A stretch of 64,000 bases of DNA. It comes from a virus. Shown piece by piece: positions 1-6,214 of this stretch. A program made the position numbers and the translations under genes. Numbering within the stretch: position 1 is the first letter of the stretch; each line of letters opens with the position of its first letter. Location of the stretch: the IMG/VR virus record IMGVR_UViG_3300032050_000029, positions 1 through 64,000 of that record, one strand, 5' to 3'. The notes beneath the pieces are model-generated. The model was given only the letters and a program-made list of their open reading frames with translations, was not told where the DNA came from and ran no database searches.

Positions 1-381
1 CTCCTTCATACCAAAAAGATTATTATTCTCGAGAAATACTTTACTCCGCCAACGACCTGTTTCAATAATAGATTGGGCCATAACAATATGAGGGAATTTG
101 ACATTTAATTCCTTTAACATACTGGCCAATTGTTCTTTATTAAAAGGGTCTGCTTGTTTAACAATTACAAGCTTTTCATATTCAGTAAGTCCTTTTATCA
201 TACGATCCTTTTCAATGTACCTACCAATAAGAATAGACGAAAAAGATACCGCGGAAAGAACCAGCAAAGATAACATAATAATCTTAAGCTTGCTTAATGG
301 GTAATGAATTAAACGATCACGATCATATACGCAAAGTAATGCTCGTTTTGTTCCAAAAAGAAGTTTATTAATTGTTTTCAT
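1..381 (-). CDS. Membrane-anchored glucosaminidase-type peptidoglycan hydrolase (partial, C-terminus off window)
   Basis: Open frame of 127 codons running off the left edge; the ATG is at 381-379. After about 30 residues comes a hydrophobic segment (about 34-50, LKIIMLSLLVLSAVSF), so the protein is probably inner-membrane anchored. The last visible part contains PHIVMAQSIIETGRW and NNNLFGMKE, the typical opening of the glucosaminidase (LYZ2/FlgJ-like) family, where the E of the IIETG-like motif is the catalytic acid. It would cleave peptidoglycan glycan strands for lysis or entry. The start overlaps the end of the PspC-like gene by 14 bases. The catalytic domain is cut by the window, so completeness cannot be judged. 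Confidence 0.75.
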   Translation of the reverse strand, partial: MKTINKLLFGTKRALLCVYDRDRLIHYPLSKLKIIMLSLLVLSAVSFSSILIGRYIEKDRMIKGLTEYEKLVIVKQADPFNKEQLASMLKELNVKFPHIVMAQSIIETGRWRSKVFLENNNLFGMKE

Positions 382-556
382 AATCATCATTTTTACGTTT
401 TACAAAAATCCAAAGTGCAATATAAATCCAAAATGCATATGGGAACACAAAGAGAAATCCTATTCTCCAAAGAATTGATGGAATACCGGACCACTCGCCA
501 AGTCCTTCACATACGCCGCCAATATAACCATTTCCTAGATAGAGGTTTTTATTCAT
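368..556 (-). CDS. PspC-domain small membrane protein
   Basis: 62 residues. The N-terminal part (LYLGNGYIGGVCEGLGEW) followed by one hydrophobic stretch (about 30-50, ending ALWIFVKRK) matches the PspC family pattern: a G-x-x-GG-VC-x-GLAE-like motif and one membrane helix ending in a basic tail. PspC proteins sense or buffer inner-membrane stress in bacteria. Here it lies just upstream of a lysis-type hydrolase, so a role in membrane integrity during late infection is possible but is inference. Confidence 0.75.
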   Translation of the reverse strand: MNKNLYLGNGYIGGVCEGLGEWSGIPSILWRIGFLFVFPYAFWIYIALWIFVKRKNDDYENN

Positions 557-565
557 ATAGATAGT

Positions 566-1036
566 TTAGAAATTACCAGGTGCTACTTGAAAACAGATCA
601 ATCCATTTTCTCTCCACATTTTTACTACTTTATCGCGATCATCAAATACACAGAGAATTGATTCTTTCTTTTCTCCAGGAAATAATTCATCCAACCAGTT
701 CTTCTTAAGTTTATCATCTGCCATGAATTGCCACAGATGACCAGTCGGTCTCATGCGAATAAAATCAAATGGGACATTATATTTAGTTAGCCATTGTAGA
801 GTGGCTTCCTCTGTTGCTTTACTGCGGCCTGACAGAATTATAATTTTACAACCAGTTGCCTTGAGTGATTGTGCGCATGTGATTACTGCTTCATTAGGTT
901 TATCTAATGAAATGTTTTCTGGATCAAAAAACTTTGACCAATTAATTTTACCGTCAAGTTTAGTGGATAATTTACGACGGTCCTCAATGTCAGCAATTGT
1001 ACCATCAAGGTCAAAGATTACAATGTTCTTATTCAT
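566..1036 (-). CDS. Polynucleotide 3'-phosphatase, HAD family (T4 Pnk C-terminal-domain-like)
   Basis: 156 residues. The HAD nucleophile motif FDLDGT lies at 8-13, motif II is IILSGRS, and the acidic motif is near CVFDDRDKVVKMWRENG. The end, LICFQVAPGNF, closely resembles the C-terminus of the T4 polynucleotide kinase phosphatase domain (..ECWQVASGDF), and the spacing fits. No kinase P-loop is present, so this would be a stand-alone phosphatase removing 3' or cyclic phosphates, usually before RNA ligation in tRNA repair. A class A promoter lies 25 bases upstream. Family placement is by motif memory; other HAD nucleotidases are the alternative. Confidence 0.8.
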   Translation of the reverse strand: MNKNIVIFDLDGTIADIEDRRKLSTKLDGKINWSKFFDPENISLDKPNEAVITCAQSLKATGCKIIILSGRSKATEEATLQWLTKYNVPFDFIRMRPTGHLWQFMADDKLKKNWLDELFPGEKKESILCVFDDRDKVVKMWRENGLICFQVAPGNF

Positions 1037-1060
1037 CCGTATTTAATTTGTTACGGAAAA

Positions 1061-1089
1061 AATATAACAGGAAAGTAAAGACTCTGAAA
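1061..1089 (-). promoter_or_regulatory. Class A phage promoter
   Basis: On the minus strand TTTCAG (1089-1084), 17 bases, TATATT (1066-1061), with CTGT directly before the -10. It precedes the 3'-phosphatase gene, and its -35 lies just inside or after the bS21 3' end. Five other copies have the same boxes and the same spacer. Confidence 0.7.
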
Positions 1090-1094
1090 GAGTA

Positions 1095-1295
1095 CTAAGA
1101 ATTTTTTTCTTTGTCTGAGCGAACCTTTTGGCGAAAGATAGCATCCTTTATTTCTTCTCTTCTTTTAACAGAAGGTTTAGTAAAGGTCTTTCTCTCTTTA
1201 AGTTCTTCAATCACTTTACATTGCCGAGATTTGTTTTTATATCTCTTTAGCATTTTGTCGATCGAATCTCCGTTTTGCTTGTTTATAATAATCAT
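1095..1295 (-). CDS. rpsU: Ribosomal protein bS21 (phage-encoded)
   Basis: 66 residues from the ATG at 1295. The sequence MIIINKQNGDSIDKMLKRYK, then FTKPSVKRREEIK and AIFRQKV, follows the bS21 pattern found in Bacteroidetes (MIIIPVK.G..IDRALKR.K...F.KPSVKRR....AIY.Q). bS21 sits near the anti-Shine-Dalgarno on the 30S subunit, so a phage copy could retune host translation. Residue 54 is Phe where, as I recall, Flavobacterium bS21 has a Tyr contacting the 16S 3' end. An in-frame earlier start at 1343 is rejected because it lies inside the tRNA-like element at 1299-1386, which ends only 3 bases before this ATG. Confidence 0.85.
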   Translation of the reverse strand: MIIINKQNGDSIDKMLKRYKNKSRQCKVIEELKERKTFTKPSVKRREEIKDAIFRQKVRSDKEKNS

Positions 1296-1298
1296 AGT

Positions 1299-1386
1299 GT
1301 GGGAGGCAGGGATCGAACCTATCGCGTCACGGTTAAGGGCCAACGTCTTGCCTCCTTAACTTGCTCTGCCACTGAGCTACTCCCAC
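1299..1386 (-). tRNA. Aberrant tRNA or tRNA-like element directly upstream of bS21
   Basis: 88 bases with a perfect 7-bp acceptor stem (GTGGGAG/CTCCCAC), a perfect D stem (GCTC/GAGC) and a T arm GG-TTCGATC-CC whose stem has a mismatch and a wobble pair. The anticodon arm is abnormal. A 7-bp stem GTTAAGG/CCTTAAC encloses 15 bases; counted as a normal 5-bp stem, the loop would be 19 bases instead of 7, and no convincing anticodon can be assigned. The arm contains AAGGAGG (1357-1351), a perfect Shine-Dalgarno sequence. It could be a decayed tRNA, a tRNA with a small insertion, or a regulatory tRNA mimic in the bS21 leader. Confidence 0.55.
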
Positions 1387-1391
1387 AGGTT

Positions 1392-1446
1392 CCTCCGGCG
1401 TACCCTTTCGGTTACGGAGGCGTGTTACGTTATGGGCTTACCCATA
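1392..1446 (-). other. Two adjacent RNA hairpins upstream of the tRNA-like element
   Basis: Hairpin one, 1392-1420, pairs CCTCCG with CGGAGG, with a further ACC/GGT pairing around a CGAAAG-like loop on the minus strand. Hairpin two, 1431-1446, is a perfect TATGGG/CCCATA stem with a 4-base loop. No U-run follows, so neither looks like a standard terminator. With the tRNA-like element they form about 150 bases of structured RNA between the lipoprotein stop and the bS21 start. Confidence 0.5.
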
Positions 1447-1473
1447 AGAGGCTTTACACGGCACACTGATACA

Positions 1474-1647
1474 TTACTTAACAGCAGTTGTATCGGCTGG
1501 GGTTTCGAGCATAGTTGAGTCAACAACGGCTGTGGTATCAACAGCAGTTGAGTCAGCTCCACTAGAAACAGCAGTGTCGGCGTTACCACCGCATGAAGCC
1601 AAAGCGAATACGCTAACGGCGATCATGATTGCAAAGAATTTCTTCAT
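1474..1647 (-). CDS. Small Bacteroidetes-type lipoprotein
   Basis: 57 residues from the ATG at 1647: MKKFFAIMIAVSVFALASC is a type II signal peptide with lipobox LASC, followed by GGNADTAV and a low-complexity Ser/Thr/Asp/Val tail with repeated DSTAVDTTAVV-like units. This looks like the many small host lipoproteins of Bacteroidetes. The longer in-frame start at 1773 would read through the tRNA-Gly gene and is rejected. Possible roles are superinfection exclusion at the envelope or spanin-like function in lysis; neither can be shown. Confidence 0.8.
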   Translation of the reverse strand: MKKFFAIMIAVSVFALASCGGNADTAVSSGADSTAVDTTAVVDSTMLETPADTTAVK

Positions 1648-1691
1648 AGCTTTCTTTTTTTTTGTTTTTAATCTGGGCTTATTCCCATTGA

Positions 1692-1763
1692 GCGGAAGAC
1701 GAGGTTCGAACTCGCGACCTATAGCTTGGAAGGCTATCGCTCTACCAACTGAGCTACTTCCGC
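1692..1763 (-). tRNA. tRNA-Gly (TCC)
   Basis: 72 bases. Acceptor GCGGAAG/CTTCCGC, D arm GCTC...GAGC, anticodon stem ATAGC/GCTAT with loop CTTCCAA (anticodon TCC), T arm with loop TTCGAAC. All stems pair. It lies just upstream of the lipoprotein gene and probably shares its transcript. Confidence 0.92.
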
Positions 1764-1787
1764 GGACTACCATTCTTTGACTGTTAA

Positions 1788-2153
1788 TTATTTTTCTTTA
1801 ATTGGTTTGTGTTGTTTTACAGGTTCACAACCTTCAAGATACATTTTTGATAAACGATCTTCAAGTTTATCTAACCTTGAATCCAAGTTACGATAAAGTT
1901 CATTGAATTCCTGATCAATACGAAGATGAATATCATTCATATCGTTATTTAATTCTTTACGAGTTATATCAACATGTTGATGTAACCTTTCAATTTCACG
2001 ACCTAAGTCATTGTTAAGTGAATCAATTCCACCCCAAACGGAGTGAGCTTCATCCGCTGCAGATGCAGCTTTTTTCCATACACTAAACACACCCACAACA
2101 CCTAATGCTACAAGCACCGTGAGCACACCTAGTACAAAATAAATTGTTTCCAT
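1788..2153 (-). CDS. Single-pass membrane protein with coiled coil
   Basis: 121 residues. One N-terminal membrane helix (about 4-26, YFVLGVLTVLVALGVVGVFSVW) is followed by a long charged helical region with heptad spacing (about 45-110, such as LDSRLDKLEDRLSKM) and a basic tail. No family recognised. It could be a spanin-like or scaffold protein, but nothing catalytic is visible. Confidence 0.7.
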   Translation of the reverse strand: METIYFVLGVLTVLVALGVVGVFSVWKKAASAADEAHSVWGGIDSLNNDLGREIERLHQHVDITRKELNNDMNDIHLRIDQEFNELYRNLDSRLDKLEDRLSKMYLEGCEPVKQHKPIKEK

Positions 2154-2220
2154 AATAGTCTAGTTTTTTTGATGTCAAAGAACGGAAGTCTGTATATTTA
2201 TATGGCTAGACCTTCAATTG

Positions 2221-2246
2221 GTTTACAGTAAAACTTTACTGTAAAC
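2221..2246 (-). terminator. Perfect 12-bp inverted repeat at the 3' end of the gene at 2236
   Basis: GTTTACAGTAAA (2221-2232) and TTTACTGTAAAC (2235-2246) are exact inverted copies with a 2-base centre, overlapping the stop codon. No T-run follows on the minus strand, so it may be an RNA processing or stability hairpin, or a DNA-binding palindrome, rather than an intrinsic terminator. Confidence 0.5.
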
Positions 2247-2490
2247 TAAGTTCGGCTTCTTTAATGTACTTATCATAGTAATCAGCACCGCAAATACGAT
2301 CGGCTACCACCTCAGCCCAGTCTGGTCTTACTTGATATCTTTTGCCATTTACTGTTCCAATAATGCGGCCTTCCATTGGCTTGTCTCCAAATACTGGAAG
2401 AACATTACCTTCGCGGTCAGTCTTACCTTGTGGGTGTGGGATGATAGTATCCCGTTGAATCCATTTTACTTTGTCTCCGATTTTAAACAT
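2236..2490 (-). CDS. Conserved-looking small protein, SH3/KOW-like
   Basis: 84 residues. It begins MFKIGDKVKWIQRD and has a later segment GRIIGTVNGKRYQVRPD, the short beta-strand spacing of SH3-like barrels. The middle is rich in Pro, Gly and Asp; the C-terminus is acidic and helical. It is followed by the two tRNA genes on the 5' side. Function unknown. Confidence 0.65.
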   Translation of the reverse strand: MFKIGDKVKWIQRDTIIPHPQGKTDREGNVLPVFGDKPMEGRIIGTVNGKRYQVRPDWAEVVADRICGADYYDKYIKEAELSLQ

Positions 2491-2510
2491 ATTATTTGAT
2501 TTTAAGTTTG

Positions 2511-2582
2511 TACCCTCACCAAGAATCGAACTTGGAATAGAAGCTTAGAAGGCTACTGTTATATCCATTTAACTATGAGGGC
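2511..2582 (-). tRNA. tRNA-Arg (TCT)
   Basis: 72 bases: acceptor GCCCTCA/TGAGGGT (one G-T pair), anticodon stem GTAGC/GCTTC with loop CTTCTAA (anticodon TCT), T stem CCAAG/CTTGG with loop TTCGATT. The D arm GTTA...TAAC pairs. It reads AGA, a codon common in this AT-rich genome. Confidence 0.9.
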
Positions 2583-2589
2583 AATTTGG

Positions 2590-2675
2590 TACCGCCTGCC
2601 GGAATCGAACCGGCACGACCTTTTCGGGTCGAGGGATTTTAAGTCCCTTGTGTCTACCTGTTTCACCAAGGCGGC
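2590..2675 (-). tRNA. tRNA-Leu (TAA)
   Basis: 86 bases with a long variable arm (CGACC-CGAAAA-GGTCG), typical of a class II tRNA. Acceptor GCCGCCT/AGGCGGT, anticodon stem AGGGA/TCCCT with loop CTTAAAA (anticodon TAA), T stem GCCGG/CCGGC. It reads TTA, frequent in AT-rich genes. Confidence 0.93.
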
Positions 2676-2682
2676 AACTGTT

Positions 2683-2865
2683 TTATTTAATCCATTCCAT
2701 GTGGGCTAATTGGTATGCAACGATTTTATCCATTCCAGGATCTTCTGCCATGTACTTATTGGCCCATTCAATAACCTCTGCTCGTAACCCACATGCAGAT
2801 GCTTCTTGTAAGATTTCTTCAATCCATTGAGCTTCTTGTTCTGGTGTAATTGAAAAGATATCCAT
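2683..2865 (-). CDS. Small helical acidic protein, unknown
   Basis: 60 residues, probably all helical (SITPEQEAQWIEEILQEA at the start, KIVAYQLAHMEWIK at the end). Its ATG overlaps the stop of the next gene upstream by one base, so the two are co-translated. Family not recognised. Confidence 0.6.
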   Translation of the reverse strand: MDIFSITPEQEAQWIEEILQEASACGLRAEVIEWANKYMAEDPGMDKIVAYQLAHMEWIK

Positions 2866-3089
2866 TATGAATTAGATTTAGAAGATGTCATACTTCCTTT
2901 AAAGAAGATTGATGCCAAAAAGTTTAAACCGAAGGCTTGCCAAAATCCGATTGGTTTTGCAAAGGTTACTGCAGGTACTAGGCAGTAGTTCCAAAGAATT
3001 TGAGTTGGCCAAGCCATGATTATTGATAAAAGGACAAAGCCTAATATTAGCAGAATGCCTACGGCAAGTACTGGATATTTATCTTTCAT
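2865..3089 (-). CDS. Small membrane protein, two predicted membrane segments
   Basis: 74 residues from the ATG at 3089 (MKDKYPVLAVGILLILG). Hydrophobic segments lie at about 5-28 and 35-62. I prefer this start to 3122 because the upstream gene stops at 3091 and the two would then abut. The tail is Ser/Lys-rich (KGSMTSSKSNS). No family recognised. Confidence 0.6.
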   Translation of the reverse strand: MKDKYPVLAVGILLILGFVLLSIIMAWPTQILWNYCLVPAVTFAKPIGFWQAFGLNFLASIFFKGSMTSSKSNS

Positions 3090-3090
3090 A

Positions 3091-3384
3091 TTATGCAGTT
3101 TGAATGTCTTGGAAATAATCAAAATAGAAACCGTAACCGGCTTTCTTTAATTCAACAGAGACAAGGTGGGCAATATGAACTCGGGGTTCAGTATCATAAA
3201 TCTCTCCGTATGTTTTTGAAATAGCAGCCTGTCCTTCTTCAAGCATTTGAGAGAACTCCTCGGCAGTGTACCTACGTTTAGAATGAATCTTTTTAGTAAT
3301 ATTATTTACTAGGCGTTGGCAGGCACGATTACCAGCCGATGTAAACATTTCGAAGTCGTTTACCTTAGTTGTAGTGTTGTACAT
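3091..3384 (-). CDS. Small protein, unknown function
   Basis: 97 residues from the ATG at 3384. Basic in the middle (NNITKKIHSKRRYTAEEF), then helical and ending FYFDYFQDIQTA. The longer frame upstream (to 3486) overlaps the class A promoter and another small gene, so it is rejected. The promoter sits 25-53 bases upstream. Function unknown. Confidence 0.65.
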   Translation of the reverse strand: MYNTTTKVNDFEMFTSAGNRACQRLVNNITKKIHSKRRYTAEEFSQMLEEGQAAISKTYGEIYDTEPRVHIAHLVSVELKKAGYGFYFDYFQDIQTA

Positions 3385-3408
3385 TTTATTTTTATTTGTT
3401 ACAGAAAA

Positions 3409-3437
3409 AATATAACAGGTCCAGAAAGGTTCTGAAA
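3409..3437 (-). promoter_or_regulatory. Class A phage promoter
   Basis: TTTCAG (3437-3432), 17 bases, TATATT (3414-3409), with CCTGT before the -10, on the minus strand. It sits between the small membrane gene ending at 3441 and the gene starting at 3384. Confidence 0.7.
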
Positions 3438-3440
3438 GAT

Positions 3441-3620
3441 TTATTTTCTCATGCCCCAAAAAAATACTAAAACATAGTACGGCCACATTGCTATCCAGGT
3501 AAGTCTTTCAAATATGCCAGTTTCTTCTGTCATATCAAACTTTTTCATTAAGACCTCAAAGCACATAGCACACACGGTGCCTATTGTAAGATAATATAAT
3601 AGGATTGTTGAAAACGGCAT
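3441..3620 (-). CDS. Small two-helix membrane protein
   Basis: 59 residues: MPFSTILLYYLTIGTVCAMC is one hydrophobic segment, LTWIAMWPYYVLVFFWG a second, with a charged loop (MKKFDMTEETGIFER) between them. The ATG overlaps the thioredoxin stop codon by one base (TAATG), which supports translational coupling. The stop lies only 3 bases before the class A -35 box. Unknown function; a holin-like or envelope role is possible. Confidence 0.65.
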   Translation of the reverse strand: MPFSTILLYYLTIGTVCAMCFEVLMKKFDMTEETGIFERLTWIAMWPYYVLVFFWGMRK

Positions 3621-3910
3621 TAGTTTGGATTGATTAGGTCAGTAAGTTGTTGATCACTTAAAACTCCAACACTACGATTTTTTACTTCACCTTCTTCAAG
3701 ATAAACTAGTGTAGGAATGCTTCTTACACCAAATGCGCTAGCCATTTCACCATCTTCATCTACGTTACAAAAATAGACTTTAACTTCTTCATTAGTATTT
3801 CCAAGATTTTCAATTCTTGGTTTTGAAACCTTACAAGGTCCACACCAATCTGCATAAAAGTCTATAAGTACCTTTCCGCTCTTTAACTCTGCTTTATCTT
3901 CAGTGATCAT
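3620..3910 (-). CDS. Thioredoxin
   Basis: 96 residues, the usual thioredoxin length. The active site is FYADWCGPCK (Cys-Gly-Pro-Cys) at about 18-27 and the cis-proline segment is VRSIPTLVYLEEGE. It would reduce disulphides, and in phages may support ribonucleotide reductase or polymerase processivity. It has no signal peptide, so it is cytoplasmic. Confidence 0.93.
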   Translation of the reverse strand: MITEDKAELKSGKVLIDFYADWCGPCKVSKPRIENLGNTNEEVKVYFCNVDEDGEMASAFGVRSIPTLVYLEEGEVKNRSVGVLSDQQLTDLINPN

Positions 3911-3954
3911 AACTTCAATTTATTTTTATATGATTGTTCAACATTTGGTTTACT

Positions 3955-4578
3955 TTATTCCCATAGGTGATTATCAATTCCATTGCCTCTTCTGCTTTTA
4001 TAACCTAAGTATCCACTATGATGTCTTTTGGCATATTCATCATTAGTAAAATCAATCTCTTTCATAGTACCATATACAAGACAATCACCAATAACCGACA
4101 TAACTGTAGTTGACACAGTAGGAGTTAATCCAAGAGGACATATTTCTTCAGTTTCTCCAGTAAGTAGAGTTACATCTGCATATTTACCAAGATGAGAATG
4201 TTCATTTCTTGTTATGGCAATAATAGGAATATCCTGATAGAGATTTTTTGAAAGACTAACTAATTCAACAATCTCACGAGTCTTACCGCTATTTGAAATG
4301 AGTAACATTATATCATTCTTCTGTAGAATACCTAGATCACCGTGTTGTGCTTCGCTTGGATGAAGATACACGGCAGGGGTTCCTGTGGAACTAAATGTAG
4401 TTGCAATGTTTAGTGCAATCTGTCCAGCCTTTCCCATTCCACTACAAACAAGTTTACCACCTCTTCTATGTACTCTTTCAACAATGAGTGAGATGGCTTT
4501 GTTATAGTTTTCAGTAATTGGAATGTTAGAGACTGCGGCAGCTTCTTTGGTGACGATATCTTTGTATTGATCTAACAT
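3955..4578 (-). CDS. kdsD: SIS-domain sugar isomerase, arabinose-5-phosphate isomerase-like (KdsD/KpsF/GutQ)
   Basis: 207 residues. It contains VCSGMGKAGQIALNIATTFSSTG, HPSEAQHGDLG and LLISNSGKTREIVEL, the conserved motifs of the KdsD/GutQ SIS domain, and ends DDHL-like with the ..RHHSGYLG segment. The two C-terminal CBS domains of cellular KdsD are absent, as in the single-domain forms. It would interconvert ribulose-5-phosphate and arabinose-5-phosphate, the first step towards CMP-Kdo. A KdsB-like gene at 49.6-50.3 kb supplies the last step. The acyltransferase gene at 4584 lies directly upstream, 5 bases away. Confidence 0.85.
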   Translation of the reverse strand: MLDQYKDIVTKEAAAVSNIPITENYNKAISLIVERVHRRGGKLVCSGMGKAGQIALNIATTFSSTGTPAVYLHPSEAQHGDLGILQKNDIMLLISNSGKTREIVELVSLSKNLYQDIPIIAITRNEHSHLGKYADVTLLTGETEEICPLGLTPTVSTTVMSVIGDCLVYGTMKEIDFTNDEYAKRHHSGYLGYKSRRGNGIDNHLWE

Positions 4579-4583
4579 ATAGT

Positions 4584-5066
4584 TTATATATCATTGGTGT
4601 CTTTAGCCGCTGCCAATTCTTCCCATTCATTTCTAAATTTCACAAATTCTTCAATTCCACCACTAATTGGATTAACTAGAACACTTGTTAGTTTTACTTT
4701 TTCAACATATTCATTAACGGTACATACCAGTTTTGCAGGATTTCCAACAACTATTGTATTTGGTTCAACATCTCTTGTCACAACAGAACCTGCACCAATG
4801 ATAGCACCATCACCAACAGTAACGCCTGGCATAATAATTGCATTTAGTCCAACAAATACATTATCACCTATAACTGTTTTCTTAACAGCAACCTTTCCTA
4901 TATGATTAATCATTGAAGAGTCATGAGCCAAGACCCAGGAACCTGGCGCAGATATAAAGTTTTCACCAATACTTATTGCATTAGGTATTAGTGAATCAAT
5001 TCTAGTATTTTCAACCTTATAACTAATACTGTCTTGTGAAAATGCCGGGTGATCAAATATGTTCAT
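4584..5066 (-). CDS. Left-handed beta-helix acyltransferase (hexapeptide repeat)
   Basis: 160 residues with hexapeptide repeats from about 30 to 115 (VIGDNVFVGLNAIIMPGVTV, GDGAIIGAGSVVTRDV, NTIVVGNPAKLV), the typical end of a LbH coil in sugar O-/N-acetyltransferases. The substrate is unknown. Its position beside the KdsD-like gene suggests acetylation of a surface or nucleotide sugar. The C-terminal about 35 residues are helical. Confidence 0.85.
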   Translation of the reverse strand: MNIFDHPAFSQDSISYKVENTRIDSLIPNAISIGENFISAPGSWVLAHDSSMINHIGKVAVKKTVIGDNVFVGLNAIIMPGVTVGDGAIIGAGSVVTRDVEPNTIVVGNPAKLVCTVNEYVEKVKLTSVLVNPISGGIEEFVKFRNEWEELAAAKDTNDI

Positions 5067-5086
5067 ACTTTTATTATTTTATTAAG

Positions 5087-5159
5087 TACTCCTAACGGGA
5101 CTCGAACCCATAACCTTGATCGTATAAGGATCCTGCTCTAACCATTGAGCTATAGGAGT
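5087..5159 (-). tRNA. tRNA-Ile (TAT)
   Basis: 73 bases: acceptor ACTCCTA/TAGGAGT, D arm GCTC...GAGC, anticodon loop CTTATAC (anticodon TAT) on a GATC/GATC stem, T arm GGG-TTCGAGT-CCC. It decodes ATA directly, a rare choice in cells, which usually use a modified CAT tRNA. It suits an AT-rich phage. Confidence 0.85.
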
Positions 5160-5166
5160 GGTCCGA

Positions 5167-5391
5167 TTAGGCCGCCACTACATCAAGCGATGCATCCAGG
5201 TGGAAGTGATATCCCCAAGAAGTTTTGCAAACGGTATAGGTACCGTGTTGCTTCTCAATTTGAAAAGGACCGCATTCACGGCTTTTAATTGAGAGTCCTT
5301 GGCGAACAACAGAACTTCCAGTAGGAAGGGACCAAAGTTTGTAAGTTTTACCGGCTACCGGTGAACTAACAAAATAAGGATTGGTTTCCAT
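5167..5391 (-). CDS. Small protein, unknown
   Basis: 74 residues, beta-rich pattern (TYKLWSLPTGSSVV, TYTVCKTSWGYHFHLD) with two Cys. It lies directly downstream of a gap before the small-gene block and next to tRNA-Ile. No family recognised. Confidence 0.55.
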   Translation of the reverse strand: METNPYFVSSPVAGKTYKLWSLPTGSSVVRQGLSIKSRECGPFQIEKQHGTYTVCKTSWGYHFHLDASLDVVAA

Positions 5392-5413
5392 TATTGCAAT
5401 TTGTTAAGGTTAA

Positions 5414-5701
5414 TTAGTTAATGTATGATACGATCTCGGTTCTCCATGAGTTAGGTCTTATTCCGCTTTCAAGAGCAGCGGCAAAGGCATATGCCTCTTC
5501 ATAAGTATCAAAGGTAATTGTGATCCGGTTTAGATCTTCTGTACCTAGAGCATAATGTCGTACTGGAGACCACCATAACCTAATACCCAGTAGCTTTTGC
5601 TGTCTCTGGATGTAGTAGTGTGTTTCGCAGTCCAATCCCATGTCATTGGTATAGGTTGCTCTGCAGATCCTAAATTTCCTATCTGATTTCCTCTTTCTCA
5701 T
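5414..5701 (-). CDS. Small protein, unknown
   Basis: 95 residues. Very basic start (MRKRKSDRKFRICRATY), then a region with THYYIQRQQKLLG and ITFDTYEEAYAFAAALESG, which resembles the strand-helix pattern of small phage proteins that fold like dsRNA-binding or host-interaction domains, though I cannot name one. Base composition is more GC-rich than in the sugar genes. Confidence 0.55.
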   Translation of the reverse strand: MRKRKSDRKFRICRATYTNDMGLDCETHYYIQRQQKLLGIRLWWSPVRHYALGTEDLNRITITFDTYEEAYAFAAALESGIRPNSWRTEIVSYIN

Positions 5702-5707
5702 TTTCTT

Positions 5708-5818
5708 TTAGTTTTTGATTAGTCCGTTAGTGGTCTTCCCAGTCTGTAGCACATTTTTAGCATTCCCCTGGCGGTCGCACATCTGCAGCACATAGACCAC
5801 TCTACTCTTCTTCCTCAT
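5708..5818 (-). CDS. Very small basic protein
   Basis: 36 residues from the ATG at 5818 (MRKKSRVVYVLQMCDRQGN). The start overlaps the end of the membrane gene at 5802 by 17 bases, a common arrangement here. The longer frame to 5899 is entirely inside the neighbour and is rejected. Weakly supported. Confidence 0.35.
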   Translation of the reverse strand: MRKKSRVVYVLQMCDRQGNAKNVLQTGKTTNGLIKN

Positions 5819-6068
5819 GCTTGTCTGGTTCTTGTCTAATAGTTTTCTCGCCCTTGGCCTTGGAATCGGTAAAGGGATAGTCTGGGTACCAGTTGTCAAA
5901 TGAGTCGCCCCATGATCCAGTCTGACCGGTTGAACCGGTCCCTCCAGCCCTTCTCTTTCTCTTAAACCACAGGTACCCCATTACCGCAACTGCTAAAGCA
6001 AATGCTATCCCTGTTACCAGACATAGCAGCAGCAGAGATCCAGCCCAGGTTATCCAAGCCATGACCAT
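5802..6068 (-). CDS. Single-pass membrane protein with acidic tail
   Basis: 88 residues. The membrane segment is at about 4-34 (WAGSLLLLCLVTGIAFALAVAVM), then basic KRKRR, a Gly/Thr/Ser linker (GGTGSTGQTGSWG) and an acidic end (DKHEEEE). ATG choice is between 6068 and 6062. It is part of a chain of four tiny overlapping membrane genes (5802-6500). Confidence 0.5.
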   Translation of the reverse strand: MVMAWITWAGSLLLLCLVTGIAFALAVAVMGYLWFKRKRRAGGTGSTGQTGSWGDSFDNWYPDYPFTDSKAKGEKTIRQEPDKHEEEE

Positions 6069-6214
6069 CCAAGATTAATACCCACCAAGTTAACCACCAT
6101 TAGGGCCACTCCGCCAAGCAGAGCAATTGCGATGGCTCCTAACCAGGCGTACATAACCCCAGTAAGAACCTTTTCCCCAAGGCTTAACCTTCTCTTTTCC
6201 AGATTCCCATCCAT
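6050..6214 (-). CDS. Small membrane protein
   Basis: 54 residues from the ATG at 6214 (MDGNLEKRRLSLGEKVLTG). Charged N-terminus, then a long hydrophobic stretch (AWLGAIAIALLGGVALMVVNLVG). It overlaps the genes on both sides by about 19-31 bases. Unknown function. Confidence 0.45.
   Translation of the reverse strand: MDGNLEKRRLSLGEKVLTGVMYAWLGAIAIALLGGVALMVVNLVGINLGWSWLG

Noticed and set aside
1330-1357. Group I or tRNA-type intron in the aberrant tRNA
   Set aside because: The extra sequence is only about 12 bases, far too short for a self-splicing intron, and no bulge-helix-bulge site is evident.
1275-1469. Plus-strand frame across the tRNA-like element
   Set aside because: It runs through tRNA structure and hairpins and has no supporting context.
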